Of a DNA stretch of 64,000 nucleotides, positions 41,760-52,301 are shown piece after piece (position 1 is the first letter of the stretch; each line of letters starts with the position of its first letter). This DNA comes from Cercophora sp. LCS_1. Lineage: Eukaryota; Ascomycota; Sordariomycetes; Sordariales; Lasiosphaeriaceae. The notes under the pieces were generated by a model. That model was not told the DNA's origin. It saw nothing but the letters and a program-made list of their open reading frames with translations, and did not search any database. Both the position numbers and the translations under genes were made by a program. The stretch is taken from positions 62,001-126,000 of the forward strand of contig JAPZLL010000028.1 of assembly GCA_036250225.1 (NCBI GenBank), in the 5' to 3' direction.

Positions 41760-43418
41760 ATGCAAGAACAATCAGGGAAAGTGGTCCTTGACGTCCCTCT
41801 CGCCACCCTCGCCGCATCACTAGCAACACCAATCCTCGACATTACTCCATTCGCAACCCCCGAGCAATTCCGCCTAATCGACTGCAACCAATTCCTCAAC
41901 AACCGCCATCTAACCGTCCTCGAATTCCCCACTTTACCAGCGCCCAACACTACCCCTTACGCAGCCGTCACCTACATCTGGCGCGGCAACCCCGTCGACA
42001 AAACCACAACCTCAACACGCATCTCCATCGCCGGAGCCCTCGACGGTGATCCGATCGGTATCGACGTCCTTAGACACGCATGCACGGCAGCCCTCCTCCA
42101 CAAAGCCAGCTACCTCTGGCTCGACCGCCTCTGCATCATGCAAACAAGCAAAGCAGACAAAAACTGGCAGATCCAACACATGTTTCTCATCTACCAATGC
42201 TGCGCCGTTTCCCTCGTCTTTCCCGGCGGCATCCAACGCCTCGTTCGCATCGACGAACCCACCTCGTGGATCCACCGAGCCTGGACCCTGCAAGAAGCTC
42301 TCGCCCCGCCCAAAGTCGAAGTCATTTACGCCTGGCCCCACGGCGCGGGCATGTACGTGGGTTTGTACCGCGGCAATCTGAAAGAGTTAGTCCAGGGCGA
42401 GTCAGCGATCACGCCGCTTCGCGAACTGCTCGGATTGAACAACTTTCCGGCCGTCACGTTCATCTCGTCCTTTGGCGGCGGTCCAACATTGACATTCCGG
42501 GCTTCCATCCTTGGTGCGCCCACCGATTCGGCATCCGAGGCTACGACACCGCCGGAGCGTAGAACCGAGGTCGTTATTTTCATGTTGAAAAACGCAATGA
42601 GGGACTACGAGGAGTCCTTCGACGCTCGTGCGCCGGCTATCTGGCGAAGTGCCCTCTTTCGAGCGTCTTCGCGGCCGGTGGACATGGTATTTAGCATCAT
42701 GGGTTTGTTCGGCGTGACGCTGGACCCGCGCGCGTTTGAGCCCGAGGATCGGCTAGGCGCTACGGCCGCGCTGATGCGCGCGATCCTGGAGAGGCCCGGT
42801 GGGAAGGCTAGCTGGTTGGGCATGGCACCGTATATCCCGCCTCATCCGAGTCTGTCAACGTTTCCGGCCTTTCCGAGGACGAACGTTGATGGGACGGTCG
42901 AGATTGAGCTCGAGGCTGGGGAAGGGAGGCAACTGACCATGTTGGACACGAGGGGGTTCGCAATGCCAGGTGGAAGTGTGGATGATGGGGGGTACCTTTG
43001 CGTGGTGAGAGAGGCGATTCGTGTTTTTCCTTCACAGGGTGTGTGTATTGATCGGGATCATCAGGCGCACTTAGAGGGGTTGGTTGTCGACCCGCCGAAG
43101 TGCTGTTTGAATATTACGGCCGTGAATGGGACGGCGTGGCGGTTCTATGAAGAGTGGAATGGGTTGGAAGATGGTCGAGGGTCAACGTTTGCAGTCCTTG
43201 TTGGATGGCATCATCAGATTTCACTGACGGGGCTGTGGGAAGGTAATCGGTTCCTCAGCGCGATGCTTGTTCGGGAACACAAAGCTGGCTGCTTCCATGT
43301 TGAGTCTTATTTTGAGCTCCACCACCAGTTAGAGAGATGGGCCAAGGGTTGGGAGAAACTCAGCTTGCGCATCGGTGGGCAGGGGGGCATTGATGGGAAC
43401 CCAAAGAACTCGGCATGA
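41760..43418 (+). CDS. HET-domain-like protein 1
   Basis: Intronless, 552 residues from the ATG at 41760; the longer open frame starts at a TTG. The three HET signatures appear in weakened form: YAAVTYIWRGN for the usual (A)LSYxWG, LWLDRLCIMQ for WIDxLCI(I)Q, and WIHRAWTLQEAL for the GWTLQE block. HET proteins trigger cell death after fusion of unlike hyphae in other ascomycetes; individual members often have no known partner. The C-terminal half has no domain I recognise. The degenerate first motif leaves open a divergent function. Confidence 0.75.
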   Translation: MQEQSGKVVLDVPLATLAASLATPILDITPFATPEQFRLIDCNQFLNNRHLTVLEFPTLPAPNTTPYAAVTYIWRGNPVDKTTTSTRISIAGALDGDPIGIDVLRHACTAALLHKASYLWLDRLCIMQTSKADKNWQIQHMFLIYQCCAVSLVFPGGIQRLVRIDEPTSWIHRAWTLQEALAPPKVEVIYAWPHGAGMYVGLYRGNLKELVQGESAITPLRELLGLNNFPAVTFISSFGGGPTLTFRASILGAPTDSASEATTPPERRTEVVIFMLKNAMRDYEESFDARAPAIWRSALFRASSRPVDMVFSIMGLFGVTLDPRAFEPEDRLGATAALMRAILERPGGKASWLGMAPYIPPHPSLSTFPAFPRTNVDGTVEIELEAGEGRQLTMLDTRGFAMPGGSVDDGGYLCVVREAIRVFPSQGVCIDRDHQAHLEGLVVDPPKCCLNITAVNGTAWRFYEEWNGLEDGRGSTFAVLVGWHHQISLTGLWEGNRFLSAMLVREHKAGCFHVESYFELHHQLERWAKGWEKLSLRIGGQGGIDGNPKNSA

Positions 43419-43960
43419 GAAGAGAAGTGGAAGCGCGTTAGTCCTTGCGATACAATCACTAAATGATATTCCGGTTGTCTAGGTGGCTTTATTAGACTTG
43501 ATAGTTGATGGTGGATCTGATGATTCATTGCCGCCATGTTGCGGCATGGCTCGAGGTGCTCGACCTGGACCGCCTCATCTTTGACATCGTTAGGTTGTCG
43601 GGTCTTGCGACAAGTTATTATGCCATTTGGTTATCTTCTGGGAAAGCAGTGCTCCGCTTCTAGCTTGAAGTGGTTCGCACTGCAGCCCTGCGGCACGAAC
43701 CATCCTTACCGAAACCCGGCTAAAGACTGCGCAAATCAAGGACACCGCGGCCCCCACGGAACCCACTCCCAGAACGTTACATAGGCATACAAGTATTAAC
43801 CTCCCTACTCTGCGAGGCCTGCGCAGCTGCACCTGAGAGATTCTGGCACACAAAGGTAAAGGATCCTCGACAATCTTCAGTCCATATTTGCCAGTCTAAT
43901 GCATCTTATTCCGCTTTCAAAGCTGATGTTCTTCGATGAGCTTCGATGAGCATAGGCTAG
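43419..43960. other. Intergenic between convergent genes
   Basis: About 540 bases between the 3' ends of the HET-like and Nudix genes. A short direct duplication (TTCGATGAGC twice near 43931-43952) is visible; nothing else. Confidence 0.4.
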
Positions 43961-44583
43961 CTATCTTGCCTGATTCTTGATCTCTGTCCCGAGCTCCGGA
44001 AACTCTGTCACCAGATTATACAAGGGGACAAACAGCCCTTTTGACTCTTCTTGGTCCGCCGCCATCTGTTCCAATTCTTGCCACATCGTCCATTGCCACC
44101 CCTCATTCTTGTCTGGTTCCATCCTCTGGTAGGACAGGGTGGTTAGCCTAAAACCACGACAGGCAAACACCTTCGCCACATGCAGTGGCTTTGGAACATC
44201 AACGAACGGGGAGGCCCTACCTGTGGCTGCTGTTTGTCATCCACCCTCTCACACCGGGCCCAAACGGTAATGTAGTGCAGATTGTTCTCGGTAAAAAAGT
44301 CATTCGTCACACCCACCACCTTGACGCCGCGCACAACAAGTCCGCTCTCCTCAAGGGTCTCTCGTTCAGCGCACCCGAATATACTCTCTCCAAAGTCGAG
44401 ATGTCCGCCCGGAAACGTCCACGTCCCTTGTGGCGAATGTTAGGAGCATCTCGCAGGATTCACGGGCGACCCACCTCCACCCAAGGGACCAATCCGACGA
44501 CCGGCAACGACTCTGCCGTGGCCATCGTCAATGATTGCGATAACGGCAACGCGGGGATTCGACGGATTGGAGCTGCCGGCCAT
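43961..44583 (-). CDS. Nudix hydrolase
   Basis: Three exons (44583-44475, 44426-44221, 44125-43961) give 159 residues with matching phases; the first intron is 48 nt. The Nudix box is complete: GGHLDFGESIFGCAERETLEESG fits G-x5-E-x7-R-E-x2-E-E-x-G and binds divalent metal. The length and the start (NPRVAVIAIIDDGHGRVVAG) match MutT/NUDT15-like nucleotide-sanitising enzymes. The C-terminal exon (DKNEGWQWTMWQEL) also matches that group, where a Trp-rich strand contacts the base. Probable substrate: an oxidised or other nucleoside triphosphate, by analogy. It is divergent from the phosphorylase-like gene. Confidence 0.85.
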
Positions 44584-45111
44584 GGTGATCCTTCTGTCGG
44601 GAAAGGGGGCTGTGCAGATATGCGCTCGTTTGGAAACCTGCTGGCGCAAGGTCGAGGCAGCAGCACCGAGATTCTTCACTTGCCTTTATAGGCCTTCGAT
44701 GCTGCGCAGCATTCCTTCTGGATTGTGGGCCGGGGTTGTGAACAGGGAATCTGCATCACAGCGTCGCGTTGAGCGGGTTTCTCAGCCAATGGAACGCGGG
44801 ACGATGCGTATCTTGGCCGAATCAGCCCATGCAGCTATGGGTGGTGCGGCCCGCAGCACGGCATACAGGACGGCCCCTACAGCGGGGTCCTTTGACAAGC
44901 TCCTGCAGAAAGACCGAGTGAAGCCGAAATAAAAATGTCCATGCGTAGACTCGGAGAGGACTTGAATTGGTGTGAAGTCAGGTCCATTGGAGTTGAGTCT
45001 GTTGCGACCCAGGAGAAAGTGGTCCGTTACGCACAATACATATATCATGTCTGTCGATTCCAAAGATACACCCGCTGTCCCGCAACCATCCTGTTCCTCG
45101 CACCCCAGACG
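44584..45111. promoter_or_regulatory. Divergent region between Nudix and phosphorylase-like genes
   Basis: 530 bases separating head-to-head genes; no gene inside. A common promoter region is likely from layout alone. Confidence 0.4.
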
Positions 45112-46368
45112 ATGAAAATGGGCGAAATCATCACTTCTGTCCCAGCTGCTCCAACCATCTCGGAAAAGTCTGCCCTGGAGGTTCTGGCTTCTCCCGTCCA
45201 CCATGGACCACCCATTCCCATCCCTCCCATCCCAACAGATAGACACATCCACCCCCTCGCCAGCGCGACGCCAGTAACCCACACAATGGGCGCCTCCCTC
45301 CTCCGCTACCTCGCCATAAAAGTGCACCAGTCCGTCCTCACCCAGTCCTACGCCCGCATCGTCATCATCGGCGCCTACACCCGCTACTCCGCCTCCTCCA
45401 TCCCATTCAACCTCGAAAAAACAGACAAGCCCTTCAACTGGGAACGTCCCACGGCCCGCCACGACATCACCACCAACACGCTCTACATCGAATGCTTCCC
45501 CGGCCTCGACCACCTCTCCCACTACGCCGAGATCATCTCCACCTACCTTGCCCTGTTGAACCGTCCCGACTTGACCAGTCCGGCTCTGGTCAGTTATATA
45601 CCGACTTCACCCGGTGATACGCACGCCGCGTTGCGTCAAACCAACCTGGTGGACTTCCCAGGTGAGGGTGTAGATACCGTCATTCTGGGACTGGTTTGGC
45701 ATTTGCCCTCCCTAACAGAGACACAAAAGTGGGAGGGTGCTGGCCCATGGCAGTGGATTGTGCGTACGTTTCCTGGCGGACGGAAAGTCGCGTTCCTGGG
45801 GTTTAAACCTGCCTTTTGGGGGTGTATATCCGGTGAAGTGATCCATTTCTTGACGTCACGGTTTCGGGAGATACGGGAGGTGGTGTATCTCGGGAAACTG
45901 GGGACGCTGGTTCCGGGGCTGGCGCCGAATCGATGGCTTGCGACGGGGGAGGAGTCGCTTGTGAATGGGGCGACGGTACGCTGGACGAATTGCTTAGAAG
46001 GTGTGTTGGGGGACAAGAAAAGGGAGTGTGTGGTTAGCGGACGACATGTTACGTTGGGAAGTGTGCTGCATGAGACGAGGGAGTGGTATGACGGGATGAA
46101 GGACAGGGCGGATTTTGTCGACCCTGAGATTGGCATGATGGCGCAAGCGGCGGTTAGGAGTGGTGTAGGGTATGGGTATTTGCATATGGTGACGGATAAT
46201 TTGGGGAGGAAGTATGAGGAGGATTTGAGCAATGAGAGGGAGGTTGGGGTGTTGAAGGGGCGGGAGAAGTTGCATCGTGTTGTGGAGGAGGTGCTGGGGG
46301 AGTATGCGAATTCGGGGCTGGGTGGGCGGGATAGGTTTGGAGGAACAAAGTCTCATTTGCGTGCCTAG
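45112..46368 (+). CDS. Phosphorylase-superfamily-like protein, unknown function
   Basis: Intronless, 418 residues from the ATG at 45112 (a second ATG is at 45118). The stretch REVVYLGKLGTLVPG, then FVDPEIGMMAQAAVRSGVGY and YLHMVTDNLGRKYEEDLSNE resembles the PNP/UDP phosphorylase fold, where an acidic-EMA-like motif holds the ribose. The usual E-M-A is here EIGMMAQAA. The N-terminal ~100 residues are Pro-rich and less ordered. Relatives with this C-terminal pattern occur in bacteria, so acquisition by transfer is conceivable. Its Nudix neighbour makes a nucleoside-related role attractive, but no substrate can be read from the sequence. Confidence 0.6.
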   Translation: MKMGEIITSVPAAPTISEKSALEVLASPVHHGPPIPIPPIPTDRHIHPLASATPVTHTMGASLLRYLAIKVHQSVLTQSYARIVIIGAYTRYSASSIPFNLEKTDKPFNWERPTARHDITTNTLYIECFPGLDHLSHYAEIISTYLALLNRPDLTSPALVSYIPTSPGDTHAALRQTNLVDFPGEGVDTVILGLVWHLPSLTETQKWEGAGPWQWIVRTFPGGRKVAFLGFKPAFWGCISGEVIHFLTSRFREIREVVYLGKLGTLVPGLAPNRWLATGEESLVNGATVRWTNCLEGVLGDKKRECVVSGRHVTLGSVLHETREWYDGMKDRADFVDPEIGMMAQAAVRSGVGYGYLHMVTDNLGRKYEEDLSNEREVGVLKGREKLHRVVEEVLGEYANSGLGGRDRFGGTKSHLRA

Positions 46369-47243
46369 TATTTGTTGCACGGGATTTCTACCATACGATA
46401 TGTATCTTTGATGCTATGAGCTGCCCCGAATTGCGGCGCTGGTGTTGCGGTCCACAGGGATCTGATGGCAGTCAGTCTCCATGGTAGAAGCGCTGTAAAT
46501 GGAATTAGAATACTTGACTTCGAGGTTCCTGGAACAGCTTGAATACCTCACGTCTTTTCAAGGATCCCACCACTACTCTCAACATGCCTCGCTTTGAATT
46601 GATGGAAGATGTAACTATGCTCGACGTAAGTTTTACACGCTCTTTGGCGCTGGGAAGGACACTCCATCGCCTTCAGCCTCGGTCCGCTCAGATGATCAAT
46701 TTGACTCATATTGCCACCGCGGATTCGGTTCTCGTTGCCGCCACGCCTACCTCTGTAATTCCATGAGCGTCAGTGGGCTGATAGAAAGTGATGGGGGAGG
46801 TCAAAAGACGAATTGAGTCAGGGCATGGAAAGGAGAGTGAGGAGGGAAGGTCACATTTTGTGTTTTTGCCTCGCATATAGTACAATACAACTAACGTAAC
46901 AGAACCCAGCCAAATGCCACAGGAAATACCCTGAAATAGTTGATTCTCAGATTAATTTGTGCGGTAAGTGCTGCCAATGGAGAACTGATTCTCCTCCTCG
47001 GCACTGGAGATAAGCAACAAGAACGATCGGTCTAGCGGAAGAATATGGAATGTATAGTCGGCTTTGGGGTAGGCGTCGAGAACTCTTTGGCACGAATAAC
47101 GTGATCTTCCCTGGTGTTAGTTAGCTTCTGCCTTGAAGACGGCCATATGATGATTTGATGTCTCGTACTTTAGTCCTTTCTGGTCAGAGCTTGACGCGCT
47201 CACTTCCTCAGATCCTCAGCTATCCTATCGTCGTCCTACCAGC
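46369..47243. other. Intergenic, 0.9 kb
   Basis: No gene or repeat found. Small frames here lack signal peptides and domains. Confidence 0.45.
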
Positions 47244-48036
47244 TCAGCCCTCCCAGATGGCAGGAGGAAGTTCCGCCGGTTGGTCGATTCTCTCGCCCCG
47301 GAATGTCCATTCCATCACATGCTGAGGGTCATCGACGCTCCGACCGACGAAATGAAGGTATCCATAGCCATCCACAACGGTCCTTGTCGAAGGAAAAAGA
47401 CGAAAGCCAGTCCGGCATTGGCCACACCAATCAGGCAACGTAGCACCCTCGAGGATGAGGCTAGGAGTCTCGGAAACGGTGGAGCCATTCGAGTAGTGGT
47501 TGTCGGGAACATGACCACACTTCTTAGCGATACAGCGGGTGCGGTCAAACGGGGCAGCTCAAGTCATCCAATGCCACGTTTTCAGCCATCTCAACGGCGC
47601 AAGAATAGCAGATCATGTGTGCGCACTGGAAAGCGACAGCACGCGTGGGTTCTTGGCCGTTTCCAAAAGGTGCGAGCGAAGGGAAGTCCTCTGGCTTGAC
47701 TCTCTCGATGCCGCGAATGTCGAGCTCGACTTAGCAGACCGAGCAGCAGGCGGCCGGTTGGATTGCGGTCGACTTCTTGTCCCACTTCTTGAGATTGTGA
47801 AGGCAGCTCTCGACCTCACGCTTCTGTGGATGTCTGCGGATGTACTCGGCGTCGGTCACGAGCGGCCAACCACAGTCGCCGCGCAGCGCCGCGTCGAAGA
47901 AGCTCTTGACAGCGGGGTCTATCTCAACAGTGCGGTCGCGGAGCAAGTCGGACGCGCGCAACATGCGCGGTTGGAACTCGTCGCGCATCTTCCACTCCTC
48001 GTCGGTCGTGGCGAGGCGATCAAGGTAGGAAATCAT
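47244..48036 (-). pseudogene. RING-finger protein, copy F, with several stop codons
   Basis: Read in one frame from the ATG at 48036, the family pattern is clear: pre-RING module (EVESCLHNLKKWDKKSTAIQP), CCSVC-stop-VELDIRGI, then CAHMICYSC and SCPV-stop. The TAA directly follows the first Cys pair. The TGA stands where the last RING Cys should be, and further stops (TAA, TAG, TGA) follow within ~65 codons. The frame then stays open to 47244. No combination of introns removes all stops. This copy is dead. Its N-terminal 90 residues (MISYLDRLATTDEEW...) differ from the other copies. Confidence 0.8.
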
Positions 48037-48496
48037 GATGGCGGTGATAACCAAGTGAAGAGTCTTTTATAGAAGAAGCGATATGGTTGCGCGAAGATGG
48101 AAGTGGCAGGTGAGCTGATGAGGTATCTCAAGTAATGAGGTTGAAGGAAAGAAGAAGTGGAAGGGCTGGCGAGGATGGAAGGGTATTTGAGGACCGGCGG
48201 CGTGACCACCAGAACAACAACACAAGCCTGAGATAGGGGCAACACAAAGTGGATCCATGGTTCCTGACGGTTGACAATAGGAAGTTAGCTGAATAACTAC
48301 AATAGTAATAATCTTGATGTGCCTTCCCCGAGGGGACAAGCGGTAGAGTCAAACCCTGTTGGCATAGCGACGCCACCCTCTTTCCTCCCAAGTCTCACCC
48401 GGCCCCTATCTACGGTGGTAGACGAGCCGGAAACATAGTCGATTTTCTTCTTTCCAAGGACATGCGGCAGCTAGTCTGATAGAGCCGTGATCAAGC
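48037..48496. other. Intergenic between RING copies F and E
   Basis: 460 bases; contains the likely promoter of copy F with CTTCTATAAAAG (48062-48073, minus-strand sense), a good TATA-like box about 30 bases before the start codon region. Confidence 0.45.
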
Positions 48497-49657
48497 TCAA
48501 AGTCCCACCATTCCATCCCTGGTAGAGTGCCGCGGTGGATTTGGTAATGCGATTGTCCTCCTTACACAGTCTGGACATTGCAATGGCATCGCGCCATTCC
48601 TCGGCAGCACATCCGCCAACACAGCAGGCGAGTCCACCGCCGGATCTCGGCCCGGAATCGGTATTGGCTCCATGTAATGTCTGCACCGTGAAGCCCTCGA
48701 ACGCCGCCGGCACATGGGGCATTTCATTTTGATATTGCCCTCAGCAACAGTCTTCAAACTCTCATAGCACTCGTTGCAAATGAGATGGCCGCAGTAGAAC
48801 GTCCTGCCTGACTTTGGAGGATTGGGATCGTCCGCAGGACCGCTTCCTGAGTCGCTGACGGTAGGATCGATGCCGAGAATATCGAGCTCGGTATCGCAGA
48901 TTGGACAGAACCCGACCGGCGGCGAGAGACTCTTCCACTTGTTGTATTTCGCAAGAGCCGGAAAGTAATGCACCGTCTCTCGGCCTTGCGGAAAGTCCCG
49001 GATGAGCTGTCGAGCCTTGTACCGGACAACAATTCCGAACACGCCGTCGGCCGCTCGCATCAGAAATTGCTTGACCAATCCATTCTCGGGCTTGTTGATT
49101 TCCCCCGACGCGAGGGCTGCCGTCGTTAACGCGAGACGAGGGCGCAAGGTGTCGTAATGCGACACGCTCCAGTCGGCAATCGTCTCCCTTACTTTTCTCA
49201 CTTGATCCTGCGGTTCGGCTATCTCCTCGTTTGGTTTCGCGATCTCCTCTTTTGGTTTCGCTGTCTCCTCTTTGGCGGTGTCTAAATCGAGATAGGCGCG
49301 TTTAATACCGCTGCTTGTGCGAACTTTGCTGTCCTGGGTCCCTCCAGCGTCGATCGTACAGATTTCTACGTCGTCCTGTTTCCGTTTCAGCACGAATGAG
49401 GTCATTTTAGTGGCAGCTAATGCGGTGGGATCAGAGTCGTGAGTGGTCGGGTGAAATACTAGGCCGTTGTATGCTTTCCATCCTGGGTTGGCCAGTTCGA
49501 ACACCATGAGGGCGGTTTGGCCCATGGACCGATTGAAGCCGACGACTTCCACGTGTGCGACCGTGACGATGGTCCCAGGCGGGATAGTGCCGCCGGAATT
49601 GGTTGCGCCATCGTCAGTGGGGATGAGCGTTTTGGCTGCGTCTGTGCGGACGGACAT
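48497..49657 (-). CDS. RING-finger protein, copy E (long form)
   Basis: 386 residues from the ATG at 49657; the frame extends further upstream but only via a GTG. The first ~115 residues are unique in the family. A charged repeat follows (EETAKPKEEIAKPNEEIAEP, 130-149), probably coiled. The C-terminal third has an intact C3HC4 RING: C251-x2-C254 (GFCPICDTELDILGI), C289-x-H291-x2-C294-x2-C297, C313-x2-C316, then a CPDC pair. It lies 460 bases from the dead copy F in the same orientation, a tandem arrangement. Likely an E3 ligase with an added N-terminal interaction region. Confidence 0.8.
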   Translation of the reverse strand: MSVRTDAAKTLIPTDDGATNSGGTIPPGTIVTVAHVEVVGFNRSMGQTALMVFELANPGWKAYNGLVFHPTTHDSDPTALAATKMTSFVLKRKQDDVEICTIDAGGTQDSKVRTSSGIKRAYLDLDTAKEETAKPKEEIAKPNEEIAEPQDQVRKVRETIADWSVSHYDTLRPRLALTTAALASGEINKPENGLVKQFLMRAADGVFGIVVRYKARQLIRDFPQGRETVHYFPALAKYNKWKSLSPPVGFCPICDTELDILGIDPTVSDSGSGPADDPNPPKSGRTFYCGHLICNECYESLKTVAEGNIKMKCPMCRRRSRASRCRHYMEPIPIPGRDPAVDSPAVLADVLPRNGAMPLQCPDCVRRTIALPNPPRHSTRDGMVGL

Positions 49658-51282
49658 GACGGAGCTGAGAGGTTTGCGTTGTCGGGCTGAAGCATTACCG
49701 AGGTGAGGTTGGGGGTGGGCGACAACCGCTGGTATGTGATGATGATGCGGTGGTGAAGAGAAGGGAATATTAGACTTTGGAGGAGAAAATGATTTTCCCA
49801 CGAGGCGGTCTTCCTCGCAACTCAGCACTTGTACCGAGAACCGAGGTAGCCATTCGAGAAGTAAGTTTAAGCCTACCCGACCCGGCAAGCCAGGCACCCG
49901 GACATCCACTCCAAATCATCCCTGAGCCCCCAAATACCATATTCTGACCGGCTGGCAAGGAAAGGAGGGGAACGGATCGCTCTGCTCATGGATCTGAGCA
50001 CCTGGTATACACCCAGAGCGTAAACAGTGCAGAAAGGGGCTTGTGTTTTTGATGGCTTCCTCGTATTATCGCCCAGCAGCTAACTCATTTAACTGTCTCT
50101 TCAGGTCCACCGAAAAAGCGTGTCACATCATCCCACTCCGCATCGAAGCCATCCACGCCCGAACTGATCTCTAAAAGTTCTGTCGCGAGACGACACTACT
50201 TGACGCAGCTTTTATTACACTTTTGACTCCCAAATCCTGACCCCTCTCCTCTAAATCACCCTGAACACGTCATCCTGAGTCGTCCGACCGTGTTCAGCAC
50301 TGAGGCTGACGGAATGAAAGCCTTCATATTGGCGTTATTGGACTAAATTGTTTTTGGGCCTCAAATAACCCTGAGCAGTCTTGTCAAAAATGGAAGGCTA
50401 CAAGGGGGCCAATTCGGGCAGTTCCAGCCGTGGTCCCAACGGAGTCCGAGATATCCGTCGCGAGGGTGCCATGCTCGGCGGTGTTGCTGTTTGCTGTCGT
50501 ACCCGCAGGACTGGAGCCCGCACCACCTACGACAACCATTTTGGTTGTAGAGAGCTATTACTGGTAGATCAATAGAAGGTTAGAGTATTATGACGACAAT
50601 ACGCGAGAGTTGGACAAGAGCTAGTCAGTGATATGACCGACTCTTTTTGCGGTTTGTTGATGCTTCGTTGCTTGCTGTTAGAGCATTAGTCAACAAGATA
50701 TGAGTTAAATTTAATGATATAAAGAGACTTGGTTGCAGAACTACTATGGAATCTGCGGTTACCAAAGAGGCGAAACAGAAATGTACGCTGAGAGTGCCAG
50801 TTCAGCTTTGTAATCTGTTCCCCATTTCTAATCGGCCCGCGTTTGTGGCGGTAATCATGGGTCTCCATGACGCAGCACATCTAGCAAGGGCACCTCCTGG
50901 ACATGCTTCGGACCAAAAATGCTATTGAGGGAAGTGGAAGCTATTATTGATCCCTCTTGTCAAGGACAATAGCAAGGCGAATGGACCTCAGATTGCGGGG
51001 ACGCTCGCTCGTTCAGCGGTTCGCAGTTCCCAGGTTTGAATATCACTCCACTCCCGCTGCGCCAGCTCGATTCTCCTCCTTCCTCCTTCACCAAAGTACA
51101 ATCACTACAGTCTTCGATTGCACTTTGCCTTCGTCAAGACCTTTTACGCTTCGTCACTCCCACCTCTCGTAAACACCATCAGCCGTTCAACAACACCCCC
51201 TTCCAGCCTTTCAGCAACCCTAACGTTTACATCACCCGACATCTACATCGTTCTATCTGCATCCCCACTACTCACCTACAAG
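49658..51282. other. Intergenic, 1.6 kb, divergent RING pair
   Basis: Lies between head-to-head RING copies E and G. A 61-codon ATG frame at 50390-50575 (MEGYKGANSGSSSRGPNGVR...) has no recognisable features. The last 100 bases are a CT/CA-rich leader for copy G. Confidence 0.45.
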
Positions 51283-52301
51283 ATGTCCACCCCAGATCAG
51301 CTTGCGGTGGCGTACAAGCGAGCGGCCGCCGCCAACGTCATCAAGAATCTCGCCGAGAAGAACCCATCAGCCGACATTGACACTGCGCGAATTGTCGTTG
51401 GTTCAATCCTCGACACACCCTTGATAGGCACCTTGACCGCAAAGGCAACCAAGAATCACGACAGCGGCCCAGCTCCCGACCATGTTGCTTCTTCCGCACC
51501 CACCGAGGGTACCCCGGACGACCTTTCTTCTGCCAGAGACGCCACCTCACCCGATATTTCACAACCGGTTGATCACATTGCCACGCATGGCCAAACTCCT
51601 GCCGACCAATCCGACGACGGCCTCGTCGAGCACGTCTACCAGCTCCTTCGAGGCGAGGTTGAGACAGCAAAGGATCAAGCCAAGCATGCTCGGGAAGCTG
51701 AGAAGAAGGAGCTCGAGAAGGATCTCGCACTCATTGACCAGCGTATCACCTTCCGTCGCACCGTGCAACGCCATATCATGGCCAACCCCACCAGTCGAGT
51801 CGCGGAGGACTGCCTCCATAACATCAAGGCCTGGATGAAAAATCCGACATCGGTCCAGCCCGTTGGCAACTGTCCGTCGTGCTTCCGCGAGCTTGACGTC
51901 AAAGGGCTGCTTCCTGGAAAGGTCGGCGAGGAAATACCCGGAAGAATCGAGGTTGATGGGAGCGGAGGTGTGCAATGGCGTTTCGGTGTACGCATCTGAT
52001 CTGTGGGGTATGCCTCCGGGAGCTTCTCCAGATGCACATCAACGAGGGGACGGTCAATCAATTTTCGTGCCATGTATGCCGGCAGCCATCGGTTGCGACC
52101 GAATGTGGCCACCCGGTACTGGGGATCACGGTCCCAAATTCGGGGGATGACACCGACACGGCCGGGACCACCAAGGCCACTATCCCCGAGGGCGGGTCGT
52201 TCCCGTCTCTCTGCCATCAACGTGGATACGAGAAATGGGTGGAGGAGTACTTTCAAGACTCCGACGGCGAGAGCGAAGACACGGCTGATGGCATCGAGTG
52301 A
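51283..52301 (+). pseudogene. RING-finger protein, copy G, frameshifted
   Basis: From the ATG at 51283 the frame has a long charged N-terminus (KDQAKHAREAEKKELEKDLA, coiled coil), the pre-RING module (RVAEDCLHNIKAWMKNPT) and the first Cys pair (NCPSCFRELDVKGLLPG). It stops at 51999. The rest (AMAFRCTHLICGVC, CHVCRQPSVATECGHPVLGI) continues in the -1 frame to 52301. The shift is near 51965-51980, where copy D has one continuous frame. No usable intron is present, so a one-base loss is likely. In addition the final Cys pair LCQEC of copy D is LCHQR here, a sign of decay beyond one error. Confidence 0.75.

Noticed and set aside
47540..47545. TGA standing at a zinc-ligand Cys position in RING copy F, as if selenocysteine
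   Set aside because: Other TAA, TAG and TGA stops occur in the same frame close by, and ascomycetes are not known to decode TGA as selenocysteine. Pseudogene decay is sufficient.
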